DNA from: an uncultured Lachnospiraceae bacterium
GTDB taxonomy: Bacteria > Bacillota > Clostridia > Lachnospirales > Lachnospiraceae
Length of the DNA stretch: 64,000 nucleotides
Direction: 5' to 3'
Assembly (NCBI GenBank): GCA_948470755.1
Contig: CAOKPU010000002.1
Coordinates: 1-64,000, forward strand
Every line of letters begins with the position of its first letter. The stretch's first letter is position 1. The notes below the pieces were generated by a model. That model was not told where the DNA came from, made no database searches, and saw only the letters and a program-made list of their open reading frames with translations. Shown here one piece after another: positions 42,903 through 51,423 of this stretch. Made by a program: the position numbers and the translations under genes.

Positions 42903-45257
42903 GTGAAAGTTTATGTAGATATCACAAATTTATCTAAGACGCAGCAGGTTACCGGTATCCAGAGGGTGGTAAAGGAGACGGTGGAAAGGCTGGGCAGGCA
43001 GGAGGGTTTTGAACTTGTCCTTTTAAAGTACAATTATAATGCAGGAGTATTCGTTCATTGGACAGAGGATGGGGAGGGAGAGGATGTCCCTGTTTCTTCC
43101 ATAGAATGCGGTTCCTGTTTTTTTGATATGGATAATGTGTGGAATATGTGGCTGCGCAGGAGTTCGCTCATTCCGTATTTAAAAGAAAGGGGAGTAAAAA
43201 TTGCGCTTTATTTGTATGATATTATCCCGGTGACTCATCCTGCTTATGTGCATGAAAATACCTTGATTAATTACCTGGATTATATAGGGACTTATTTGCT
43301 GTATGCGGATATCATCCTTACATCGGCCAATGCCACGATGATGAAAGTAAACGAATTGACGGATAAGCTGGGAATAGAGAAAGTGAATGGCCATGTCTGT
43401 CCGTTGGGGGCTGACCCGGCGGATATGGGAACGGGAGAAATGAGTATCAGAAGTGAAGTCGTGCAGGCGGCGGAGTCGGGAAGATATCTTCTTATGGCCG
43501 GAACAATAGAACCCAGGAAGAACCATGCAGCGGTCCTCAATGCCTTTGAAGATGGGCTTTTCGGGAAAGGGCTGCATCTCATATGGGCCGGACGCTGGGG
43601 ATGGAATGTGGACGAATTGAAAAAAAGAGTGGAAGGGCATGGACAGCTTGGCCGGAAGTTATTTGTTTTTTCCGGATTGGATGATAAGGAGCTGCAGTAC
43701 TTATATCAAAAAGCATATTTTCTGGTATTTCCGTCTTATACGGAAGGCTTTGGGCTGCCGATCGTGGAGGCGATGAAAAACGGTACGCCGGTCCTGGCTT
43801 CGGATGTGGAAGTTATGAGGGAAGTGGGGGGCGCGTGGTGCGACTATTTCCCGCCGGAGGATCCGCAGGAGATATGCAGGCTGGTAAACGGATATCTGGA
43901 AGAGGAAGAACGTTATCTGGATAAGAAAAAGGAAATCAAAAAGTATGTTTTTTTGTCATGGGATGAGGCGGTGGAAAAAATGGCGGGTCGGTTAAGGACG
44001 TTAAATAAAAAGAAAAGGTTAAAAGAGCCGGAAATAAAGCAGATGGTAATGTTGACATCCCGGATGGAAAACTTTATGGCGACATTGCCGTTTATTGAGA
44101 ATTATATGGCTTATATTGAGGAAATTGTCCTATGTTGCCCGGATGCAATGAAACAGATGGTGCAAAAAGCCTACGGAGGGAAGCTGAAGCTGCGATTTTT
44201 GACGGATTCCGAAGTTTTGGCCGGGACTCCTCTGCCAAAAGACCATACGAGAAGAAACTTTTATTTGCGGTGTCTGGCGATGGAGAGCGGCCTTTTGGAT
44301 GATACGTTTATTATGAGCGATGACGATTACCGGCCCATGTACCCCATGGGAAAGGAAATCTTCTACCGGAATGGGAAATATATAGGATATTATTTTTATA
44401 TGCTGAGGGATTGGAAGGGGACGGGAGGGATTCCCACTTCCTTCGATAGTTCTATGTTCCGGACCTATGATTTCCTAAAAGAAAAGAAATATCCATGTTA
44501 CCAGTTTTCTTCCCATATGCCACAGATCATCAACAGGGGCGTTTATCTGGAAATGCTTGGGAAATACCCGGAGATTAAGACGGAAGGGCTGGATGAATGG
44601 AGCGTGTATTTTAATTATATGATGAAGTATTATCCTGAGGATCTTGAGATTCGTCCTTTTCTGACTATGATGTGGCCGGGGAATGGCAGCGACTGGGAGA
44701 TGCTTGTCAAACCGGAAAAATATATGTTCGAGAATTTTTATCCGGAACATTATGAAAAAGGCGGGATTTTTGAAGGCTTTTCAACGGAATGGAAGGAATC
44801 CATATGGGAAGAGAACCTGCAAAAAACGGTATTGTATATGAACCGGCAGCATATGGCGGATTGTTCGGAGAAAAAATATGAGGCCTACCGGACGGTATAC
44901 AGTCTGGAACATATGGAATATCCGGCGGCGACAGTGACGGCCGGCAAAAAGATAACCCTTTATCTGCCGGAGTATATCGTTATGGAAAAAGGAAGCTGCC
45001 ATAAACTGGAATTTTCCATCTGTTATGAAAAGGATTTTGAGAGCCGGGGGGCGGAGGCGGTTCTTGCCTTCCGCTACCTGACGGCGGACGGTATGCCGGT
45101 GACGGAGTTTCAGGAAGCCCCCCTTCCCGCCCGGGCTTCCCGTGCGGATCTTACGATATGGGGGCTGCGCAATCAGGGTGAATACCGTCTGGAGTTTGAA
45201 TACCGCATGGGGACACAGAGCGGGAGGGAAAGCTGCAGGGCCATTATTACGGAGTAA
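42903..45257 (+). CDS. Three-part glycosyltransferase fusion (GT4, DDD-motif domain, beta domain)
   Basis: This is a 784-residue cytoplasmic protein. Residues about 1-370 are a GT4 enzyme (KVYVDITNLSKTQQVTGIQR, YDIIPVTHP, MAGTIEPRKNHAAVLNAF, FPSYTEGFGLPIVEAMKNGT). Residues about 380-650 are a second domain with TSRMENFMATLPFIENYM and the acidic FIMSDDDYRPMY followed by a NRGVYLEML block; the DDD cluster suggests a metal-dependent transferase related to Stealth-type or GT-A enzymes. Residues about 675-784 form a beta-sandwich reminiscent of the Wzt C-terminal domain. GTG 42903 gives the usual MKVYVDI start, but the ATG of the repeat at 42891 is in frame and would add four residues. It opens the second glycan block. 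Confidence 0.8.
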   Translation: MKVYVDITNLSKTQQVTGIQRVVKETVERLGRQEGFELVLLKYNYNAGVFVHWTEDGEGEDVPVSSIECGSCFFDMDNVWNMWLRRSSLIPYLKERGVKIALYLYDIIPVTHPAYVHENTLINYLDYIGTYLLYADIILTSANATMMKVNELTDKLGIEKVNGHVCPLGADPADMGTGEMSIRSEVVQAAESGRYLLMAGTIEPRKNHAAVLNAFEDGLFGKGLHLIWAGRWGWNVDELKKRVEGHGQLGRKLFVFSGLDDKELQYLYQKAYFLVFPSYTEGFGLPIVEAMKNGTPVLASDVEVMREVGGAWCDYFPPEDPQEICRLVNGYLEEEERYLDKKKEIKKYVFLSWDEAVEKMAGRLRTLNKKKRLKEPEIKQMVMLTSRMENFMATLPFIENYMAYIEEIVLCCPDAMKQMVQKAYGGKLKLRFLTDSEVLAGTPLPKDHTRRNFYLRCLAMESGLLDDTFIMSDDDYRPMYPMGKEIFYRNGKYIGYYFYMLRDWKGTGGIPTSFDSSMFRTYDFLKEKKYPCYQFSSHMPQIINRGVYLEMLGKYPEIKTEGLDEWSVYFNYMMKYYPEDLEIRPFLTMMWPGNGSDWEMLVKPEKYMFENFYPEHYEKGGIFEGFSTEWKESIWEENLQKTVLYMNRQHMADCSEKKYEAYRTVYSLEHMEYPAATVTAGKKITLYLPEYIVMEKGSCHKLEFSICYEKDFESRGAEAVLAFRYLTADGMPVTEFQEAPLPARASRADLTIWGLRNQGEYRLEFEYRMGTQSGRESCRAIITE

Positions 45258-45258
45258 G

Positions 45259-45307
45259 CAGTGTGAAGAGAAGTTCTAAGGCTCAACAGCAGCGGCATGG
45301 GGGTTAG
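45259..45307 (+). repeat. Partial A-type repeat, copy A6
   Basis: The left end of an A unit (GTGTGAAGAGAAGTTCTAAG then GCTCAACAGCAG) is joined directly to the final ATGGGGGTTAG. The whole middle is deleted, so the two ends alone remain. The end supplies the upstream region of ATG 45309. Confidence 0.85.
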
Positions 45308-45308
45308 T

Positions 45309-46469
45309 ATGAAGAGAATTGCGTTGGTGAATCAGAGGTATGGGCTGGAAGTGAATGGGGGATCGGAGTATTATACGAGATTGTTGGCGGAGAAGCTGGC
45401 TTTGGATTATGAGGTGGAGGTGCTGACGACAAAGGCGGTTTCCTATGATACATGGCAGAATAGTTATTCCTGCGATGAAGAGATGATCCATGGAGTGCTG
45501 GTTCGCCGTTTTCCAGTGGAAAAGACGAGAAATGTGCTGAAGCAAAAGGCCAGCGGGAAGCTGATGTCAAAGTTTGGCTTACGAGGCAAGGCATTAAACA
45601 GGGCATGGGTGGACGCTCAGGGGCCTTATGTCCCTCAGTTGTTAAAATATATAGATGAAAATGCCGGAAATTATGATGTATTTGTATTTATCACATATTT
45701 GTATTATACTACAGTATGGGGAATGCCTAAAGTCAGCGGCAAATCGGTTTTTATCCCTACGGCTCACGATGAATTCTGTATTTATTTTGATTGTTACCGC
45801 GAGTTGTTCCATATGCCGAAGGCGATCATCTATCTGACAGAAGAGGAGAGGGATTTTGTCCGGGATCTGTTTCATAATGGGCAGGTGCCTCATACGGTGG
45901 CAGGCGTCGGCATTGATGTGCCAAAGGATGTAAAGGATGGGAGATTCCGGGAAAAATATAAGGTTGATCGGCCCTTTTTGATATATACGGGAAGAGTGGA
46001 CGAGAATAAAGGCTGCGAGGAAATGTTCCGTTTTTTTATGAATTACAGAAAAGAGAATCCGGAAATGGATCTGGTAGTTATGGGGCAGGCTTTTATGGAT
46101 ATCCCCAAGGCGGAAGGGATACATTATCTGGGGTTTGTGCCGGAAGAAGATAAATTCGATGGAATAAAGGCGGCAAAGGCGTTATGGCTGCCGTCCCAAT
46201 TTGAAAGCCTGTCGATTTCCGTTTTGGAGGCAATGGCTCTGGGGAAGCCGGTTATTGTCAATGGGCAATGTGAGGTATTAAAGGGGCACTGCGTTAAAAG
46301 CGGCGGTGGCGTCTTTTATATGGGATATGGCGGCTTTCTGGATGGGATGGGCCGCTTGTACGGGAAAGATTATGAAAAGCTTTGCCGGAATGCAAAAGAA
46401 TATATTCAGGAATACTTTACATGGGAGAAAATATTGGACAAGGTAGGGGCCATGATAGAGATTCCGTAA
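45309..46469 (+). CDS. Family 4 glycosyltransferase
   Basis: This 386-residue GT-B enzyme begins MKRIALVNQRYGLEVNGGSE. Other landmarks are FIPTAHDEFCIYFDCYRELF, IYTGRVDENKGCEEMFRFF and the EX7E region LPSQFESLSISVLEAMALGK. It resembles the GT4 protein at 48585, which shares the opening pattern GGAEAE/GGSEYY and the HNES/HDEF stretch, so the two likely use similar donors. ATG 45309 follows GGGGGTTAGT from the repeat end. An in-frame ATG at 45297 would add four residues. It lies 25 bp before the ABC permease gene. Confidence 0.9.
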   Translation: MKRIALVNQRYGLEVNGGSEYYTRLLAEKLALDYEVEVLTTKAVSYDTWQNSYSCDEEMIHGVLVRRFPVEKTRNVLKQKASGKLMSKFGLRGKALNRAWVDAQGPYVPQLLKYIDENAGNYDVFVFITYLYYTTVWGMPKVSGKSVFIPTAHDEFCIYFDCYRELFHMPKAIIYLTEEERDFVRDLFHNGQVPHTVAGVGIDVPKDVKDGRFREKYKVDRPFLIYTGRVDENKGCEEMFRFFMNYRKENPEMDLVVMGQAFMDIPKAEGIHYLGFVPEEDKFDGIKAAKALWLPSQFESLSISVLEAMALGKPVIVNGQCEVLKGHCVKSGGGVFYMGYGGFLDGMGRLYGKDYEKLCRNAKEYIQEYFTWEKILDKVGAMIEIP

Positions 46470-46494
46470 TTTGCGATTAGGATAGGGAGCGGAA

Positions 46495-47271
46495 ATGAAG
46501 ATAATAAAAGAATTGTATGCCTATAAGTCGATGATAGGCAGCCTGATACAGAGGGATCTAAGAGGGAGGTATAAGGGGTCGGTCCTTGGGTTTGCATGGA
46601 CGTTTTTGAACCCGCTGCTGCAGTTAGCCGTATATACGGTGGTCTTTTCAGCAATTATGCGGTCGGGGATAGAGGATTATTACTTGTTTTTGTTTGTGGC
46701 GTTGATTCCATGGATTTTTTTCAGTTCTTCCCTGACGGGAGGCTCCAGTTGTATTTTTTCTCAAAAGGAACTGGTAAAGAAGATTTATTTCCCGCGGGAA
46801 GTGCTGCCGATCGCCCATGTCACAAGCCAGCTTGTGAATATGCTGTTGTCATTCATCGTAGTATTGGCGGTGCTTCTGGTATCGGGAAAAGGGATCCGTC
46901 CGGGGGCGGTGGTTTATCTGCCTTTGGTCATTCTGGTAGAATATCTCCTGTCTTTGGGGATCGCGTTCATTACCTCGGCCCTTACCGTCTATCTGCGTGA
47001 TCTGGAACATATCCTGGTAATCATCGCGATGGCCTGGCAGTTCCTGACTCCGGTAATGTATGGAGTGGAAATGGTGCCGGATCAGTTTAAACCTGTCTTT
47101 ATGATTAACCCGATGACCCCGGTGATCGTTGCGTACCGCGATATCCTATATTATAAACAGCCGCCGCAGATATCCACCTTGCTACATGCGTGCCTTTTGG
47201 GAGCGGCGTTGCTTGCAGTGGGCTGTTTCATTTTCGGCGTCTTAAAACGTCATTTTGCGGAGGAATTATAA
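46495..47271 (+). CDS. wzm: ABC-2 polysaccharide export permease (Wzm/TagG type)
   Basis: This 258-residue protein has six membrane segments. The typical cytoplasmic N-terminus LIQRDLRGRYKGSVLGFAWT and FLNPLLQLAVYTVVFS, and a conserved KKIYFPREVLPI coupling helix, identify the permease of polysaccharide ABC exporters that pass full-length undecaprenyl-linked polymer. Its partner ATPase starts at the last base of its stop codon (TAATG), indicating tight coupling. Ribosome site GGGAGCGG. It shows that at least one polymer here is finished inside the cell before export, unlike Wzx/Wzy products. Confidence 0.93.
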   Translation: MKIIKELYAYKSMIGSLIQRDLRGRYKGSVLGFAWTFLNPLLQLAVYTVVFSAIMRSGIEDYYLFLFVALIPWIFFSSSLTGGSSCIFSQKELVKKIYFPREVLPIAHVTSQLVNMLLSFIVVLAVLLVSGKGIRPGAVVYLPLVILVEYLLSLGIAFITSALTVYLRDLEHILVIIAMAWQFLTPVMYGVEMVPDQFKPVFMINPMTPVIVAYRDILYYKQPPQISTLLHACLLGAALLAVGCFIFGVLKRHFAEEL

Positions 47272-48569
47272 TGAATCCAGAGAATGCTATTGAAGTAAGG
47301 GATATTACAAAAAGTTTTAAAATTTATTTGGATAAGGGCAGTACGATAAAGGAAAAGATCGTCTCCAATAAGCGCCGTAAATATGAGAAAAGGGAAATCT
47401 TAAAGGGGATCAGTTTTGATGTAAAAAAGGGGGAAGCCATTGGGCTGATTGGGGAAAACGGGTGCGGGAAAAGCACTACGCTAAAGCTGTTGACGAGGAT
47501 TATGTATCCGGATACGGGAAGCATCGAGATGAAGGGAAGGGTGTCCAGCCTGATCGAGCTGGGTGCGGGATTCCATCCGGATATGAGCGGATTGGAAAAT
47601 ATATTTATCAACGCCTCTATTTTTGGGCTTTCCCGGAAAGAGATAGAAAGGCGGCTGGATGACATCATTGCTTTTTCGGAGCTGGAAGCGTTTATTGATA
47701 ACCCGGTAAGGACTTACTCTTCGGGCATGTATATGCGCCTTGCTTTTTCGGTGGCGATTAACGTAGATGCGGAGATTCTTCTGATCGATGAGATCCTGGG
47801 CGTAGGGGATGCCGGTTTCCAGGCAAAGTGTTTTAATAAGCTGCGGGAGATTAAGGCGAGGGGGACGACGATCGTTATCGTTTCCCATTCCATGGGGCAG
47901 ATCGAGCAGATCTGCGAGCGTTCCATCTGGATTCACAAAGGGGTTATCAAGGCGGAAGGGACGCCCAGGAAGATTCATCCGTTGTATATGAATTATATGG
48001 GAGAGAAACGTCAGGAAATCGCGGATAAAGAGGCCAGACGCCAACGGAAAAAGAACGGGCAGGAAGCGGAAGAGGCAGGAGCGGATAAAGAGGATCGGAA
48101 CCAGAAGGAAAACCGGGAAGGGACGGAGCCGGAAGAAAAAGACGGGAGCCGATGGGGAAATGGAGACGCCCGTATTACGAAGATAGGAATCTTTGACGCC
48201 GAAGGGCAGGCGAAGACCGCTTTCCGTACCGGAAGCGATATCCGGCTAAAGATTGATTATGAAGTGAAGAAAACGGTAAAGAACGCAGTGATAGGCATTG
48301 CAGTATACCGCAGCGATGAGATGCATTGTTATGGAACGAATACAAGGATAGATCGTTTGGACAGCTTTTCCCTGGAAAAAGACGGATCGGTGGAGTTGTA
48401 TTTAAAAAAGGTGAATCTGCTGCAGGGGAAATATTTAATGGATTTTGCGATCGAATCGGAGGACGGGCATACTGCGGATTATTATAAAGGAGCGGCATCG
48501 GTGGAAATCTTTTCGGTCATTGAAGATGTGGGCGTAATGAGAATTGACCATGAATGGAATATAATGTAA
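47271..48569 (+). CDS. wzt: Polysaccharide ABC exporter ATPase with C-terminal beta domain (Wzt type)
   Basis: This 432-residue protein has an ATPase domain with Walker A GENGCGKSTT (about 61-70), signature YSSGMYMRLAF (about 149) and Walker B AEILLIDEILGVGD (about 167-180). A highly charged linker (about 250-300) joins a beta-sandwich domain (about 300-432, ARITKIGIFDAEGQ, IGIAVYRSDEMHCYG, NLLQGKYLMDFAIES). In Wzt proteins of this build the C-terminal domain recognises the modified end of the finished chain. ATG 47271 follows GGAGG and overlaps the permease stop. It is the key evidence for chain-end-dependent export. Confidence 0.94.
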   Translation: MNPENAIEVRDITKSFKIYLDKGSTIKEKIVSNKRRKYEKREILKGISFDVKKGEAIGLIGENGCGKSTTLKLLTRIMYPDTGSIEMKGRVSSLIELGAGFHPDMSGLENIFINASIFGLSRKEIERRLDDIIAFSELEAFIDNPVRTYSSGMYMRLAFSVAINVDAEILLIDEILGVGDAGFQAKCFNKLREIKARGTTIVIVSHSMGQIEQICERSIWIHKGVIKAEGTPRKIHPLYMNYMGEKRQEIADKEARRQRKKNGQEAEEAGADKEDRNQKENREGTEPEEKDGSRWGNGDARITKIGIFDAEGQAKTAFRTGSDIRLKIDYEVKKTVKNAVIGIAVYRSDEMHCYGTNTRIDRLDSFSLEKDGSVELYLKKVNLLQGKYLMDFAIESEDGHTADYYKGAASVEIFSVIEDVGVMRIDHEWNIM

Positions 48570-48584
48570 AGGAATTGAGGCCTT

Positions 48585-49784
48585 ATGAAGAAAATTGGAT
48601 TTGTGATTCCATGGTTTGGAATGAACATCCCGGGAGGGGCGGAAGCGGAGCTTAGGGGATTGACAAAGCATTTGGCAAAATCGGGGATGGAACTTGAGAT
48701 TTTATCCACCTGTGTCAGGGAATTTACGGCGGATTGGAATGAGGATTATCATAAACCCGGCCTGACCGTGGAGGGTGGTATTCCCATCAGAAGGTTCCGG
48801 GTGAGGAAGCGGGATGCGGAGGCTTTTCATAAAGTAAACATTAAGCTGATGCGCAATCAAATGCCGCTGACGGAAGCGGAAGAAAAGATATTTGCAGAAG
48901 AGATGATCAACAGCCCTGAGTTGTATGATTATATGGAAGAGCATAGCGAAGAGTACGGGCTGTTTGTCTTTATCCCTTATATGTTCGGGACGACGTATTA
49001 TGGGATCCGGCGTTGCCCGGGGAAAGCAGTGCTGATTCCTTGCTTTCATAATGAAAGCTATGTATATATGGATATTTTTAAGAAAACCTTCCCGAAGGCA
49101 GCCGGGATGATTTTCCATGCGGAGCCGGAAGCGGAGCTGGCGAAAAAGGTATATGACCTTTCCAAAGTGAACACCGCCGTGCTGGGGGAAGGCGTATATA
49201 CGGATGTTACGTATGACAGCGGCAGATTCCGTCAAAAATATCATATTGATGAACCATTTATCCTATACGCAGGACGCAAGGACGTGGGGAAAAATATTTA
49301 TACGTTGATTCACAATTTTGCCGAGTATAAGTCGAGGAATCATAATGACCTGAAATTAGTTTTGATCGGCGGCGGTTCGGTGACGCTGCCGGAGGCGATA
49401 GAGAAGGAAGTCTATGACTTAGGTTTTGTGGATCTGCAGGACAAGTTCGACGCCTATGCGGCGGCCCATCTGCTATGCCAGCCTTCAAAGAATGAAAGCT
49501 TTTCTTTGGTCATTATGGAAAGCTGGCTGTGCAAAAGACCGGTGCTGGTTCATGAAGAATGTGCGGTAACAAGCCATTTTGCAAGGCAGTCAGGGGCAGG
49601 GCTTTATTTCAGGGATTATTTTGAGTTTGAAGGAGCCGTAAATTATTTACTGGAAAATGATGAGACGGCGGCGGAAATGGGAAGGCAGGGCCGGGAATTT
49701 GTTATGAGCCATTTTGCGTGGGATGTGATCGTGGAGAAGTATACCGCATACTTTGAAGAATTATGTAAACAAAGAGAGGAATAG
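48585..49784 (+). CDS. Family 4 glycosyltransferase
   Basis: This 399-residue GT-B enzyme begins MKKIGFVIPWFGMNIPGGAE. Conserved parts are VLIPCFHNESYVYMDIFKKT, ILYAGRKDVGKNIYTLIHNF and the EX7E region QPSKNESFSLVIMESWLCKR. The family resemblance to the enzyme at 45309 is clear. It lies 15 bp after wzt and 6 bp before the methyltransferase gene, so it should belong to the ABC-exported polymer. AGGAATTGAGG is upstream of the ATG. Confidence 0.9.
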   Translation: MKKIGFVIPWFGMNIPGGAEAELRGLTKHLAKSGMELEILSTCVREFTADWNEDYHKPGLTVEGGIPIRRFRVRKRDAEAFHKVNIKLMRNQMPLTEAEEKIFAEEMINSPELYDYMEEHSEEYGLFVFIPYMFGTTYYGIRRCPGKAVLIPCFHNESYVYMDIFKKTFPKAAGMIFHAEPEAELAKKVYDLSKVNTAVLGEGVYTDVTYDSGRFRQKYHIDEPFILYAGRKDVGKNIYTLIHNFAEYKSRNHNDLKLVLIGGGSVTLPEAIEKEVYDLGFVDLQDKFDAYAAAHLLCQPSKNESFSLVIMESWLCKRPVLVHEECAVTSHFARQSGAGLYFRDYFEFEGAVNYLLENDETAAEMGRQGREFVMSHFAWDVIVEKYTAYFEELCKQREE

Positions 49785-49790
49785 GATAGG

Positions 49791-51359
49791 ATGCAGAAAA
49801 TTGATGTAGAACAGATCATGGCGGAAATCAGGGCGGAGATTAAGGAAAAAGGTTATAAAAAAGAAGACTTAAAATTCCAGGACATACCAATCCCTTCCAT
49901 GCCGGGTACGGATAACGGGAAATTTAATGCGGCTGAACTGCAAAATCAGATCAATGCCTGCAACAAAGACTGGAACAATCCCATGTGTTTCCCTTTCCCG
50001 GGGAACAATCCGGTAAAAAAGCTTTTTCAGAAAACCGTGCGTAAAGTGTCGAAATGCGTATTCTGGCCGATCGTGAATTATCAGAATAAATTTAACCAGG
50101 ATGTGGTACGGACGTTAAATCAGTTGAAATATTACGTGGATGCGGATGAAGTTAAATATACTGCGAGAAAAAAGCAGATAATGGAGCAGATGGAAAAGCA
50201 GACGGAGGAATTGGAACGGCTGTATGAAGAACTGATGCACGATAAGATTAAGACGATATCCAGGCAGCTTATGAGCGTAAAATGGAAGCAGATGGATGAA
50301 ATAGCAGCCAGGGAGGAAAAAGATACGGACATGATACACTGCAATATATGCGGTTATCATGCGGTGCGGGGATCTTTTGAAAAGAAGGAGACGGAATGTA
50401 TTTTCAACGGGGGAAAGCTGATCAGATATGTATGTCCGGAGTGCGGCGTTATTTTTGGGCCTACAAAATTCATGAATCTGACGCAGCAGGAAATCGATGA
50501 AGACTACAAGGTTCATTATTATGGCTTTTCGGAAGGTTCTTCTTTTGATAAGGAAATCGAAGCTTTTTATATGCTGGACCCGGATAAGGACGGCGTTTAC
50601 TTGAATTATGGCTGCGGCTGCTGGTCGAAATCCATTCAAAAGCTGCGGGCGGAAGGATATAATGTATACGGATATGAACCTTATGCGCCGGAAACGGACA
50701 ATCCGTATATGATCACGAGCCAGGCGGAACTGGTAAAAATGAAATTTGATGGCATTTATTCCAACGACTTGCTGGAACATCTTTTAGACCCGGTGACGGA
50801 TCTTCAATTTATGAAGACGTTGCTGATGCATCCGGATTCTAAGATGGCCCACAGCACGGCGTGTTATATTTATAAATATGAATATACCAGGTTCCATACG
50901 CATTTCTTCACGGGGAATTCTTTGGAAGTAATGTGTAAAAAGGCCGGATTGGAAATTGTGGACAGCCGCAACGCCATAGAGGAAAGGGATTTTATCTGTC
51001 ATGTCTTTCAGGGGACAGGGGACAGGGTGGATTATAAGTCCTGCCTGTATGTATCGGAGCATGGGGAAAGGAAAGGCGGGAATATCATCCTTCATGAAAA
51101 GGGCTATGCCTGCGGGCCTTATATGACGCTGGGAAAAGGCGGCTATCGGATGGACTTTGCCGTGAAGCTGCCGGGCAGGGAAAGCATTGCATTAAAGATT
51201 ACCGCCGACAAAGGAAAAAAGGAACTGTTTGTTGCAAACCTGACGGAAGGGGCGAATGAAGTGGAGTTTACTTTGGATTGGCTGGAAAAAGACGTGGAAT
51301 TTGTCATCAGCAATGACGGAACGGAAGATATTGTGATAGAGGAAGCGGCGATGTTCTGA
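49791..51359 (+). CDS. Coiled-coil methyltransferase with a zinc-ribbon (possible chain terminator)
   Basis: This is a 522-residue soluble protein. Residues about 1-50 carry an amphipathic start; about 110-170 are a coiled coil with long heptad-like stretches (QIMEQMEKQTEELERLYEEL). A four-cysteine ribbon follows (CNIC about 183, CPEC about 215), then a Rossmann methyltransferase domain with YLNYGCGCWSKSIQKL (about 271) and SNDLLEHLLDPV. A last beta-rich domain (about 430-522) completes it. This order recalls WbdD-type enzymes, where a coiled coil measures chain length and a methyl group ends the chain for Wzt recognition. Here there is no kinase part. The role is inferred from the neighbours. 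Confidence 0.78.
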   Translation: MQKIDVEQIMAEIRAEIKEKGYKKEDLKFQDIPIPSMPGTDNGKFNAAELQNQINACNKDWNNPMCFPFPGNNPVKKLFQKTVRKVSKCVFWPIVNYQNKFNQDVVRTLNQLKYYVDADEVKYTARKKQIMEQMEKQTEELERLYEELMHDKIKTISRQLMSVKWKQMDEIAAREEKDTDMIHCNICGYHAVRGSFEKKETECIFNGGKLIRYVCPECGVIFGPTKFMNLTQQEIDEDYKVHYYGFSEGSSFDKEIEAFYMLDPDKDGVYLNYGCGCWSKSIQKLRAEGYNVYGYEPYAPETDNPYMITSQAELVKMKFDGIYSNDLLEHLLDPVTDLQFMKTLLMHPDSKMAHSTACYIYKYEYTRFHTHFFTGNSLEVMCKKAGLEIVDSRNAIEERDFICHVFQGTGDRVDYKSCLYVSEHGERKGGNIILHEKGYACGPYMTLGKGGYRMDFAVKLPGRESIALKITADKGKKELFVANLTEGANEVEFTLDWLEKDVEFVISNDGTEDIVIEEAAMF

Positions 51360-51423
51360 CAGGCCTGCAGGAAGGCGCGATTAAGGAACGGACGGGGCCG
51401 CGAAGGGTATGGGAGAAAGAAGT

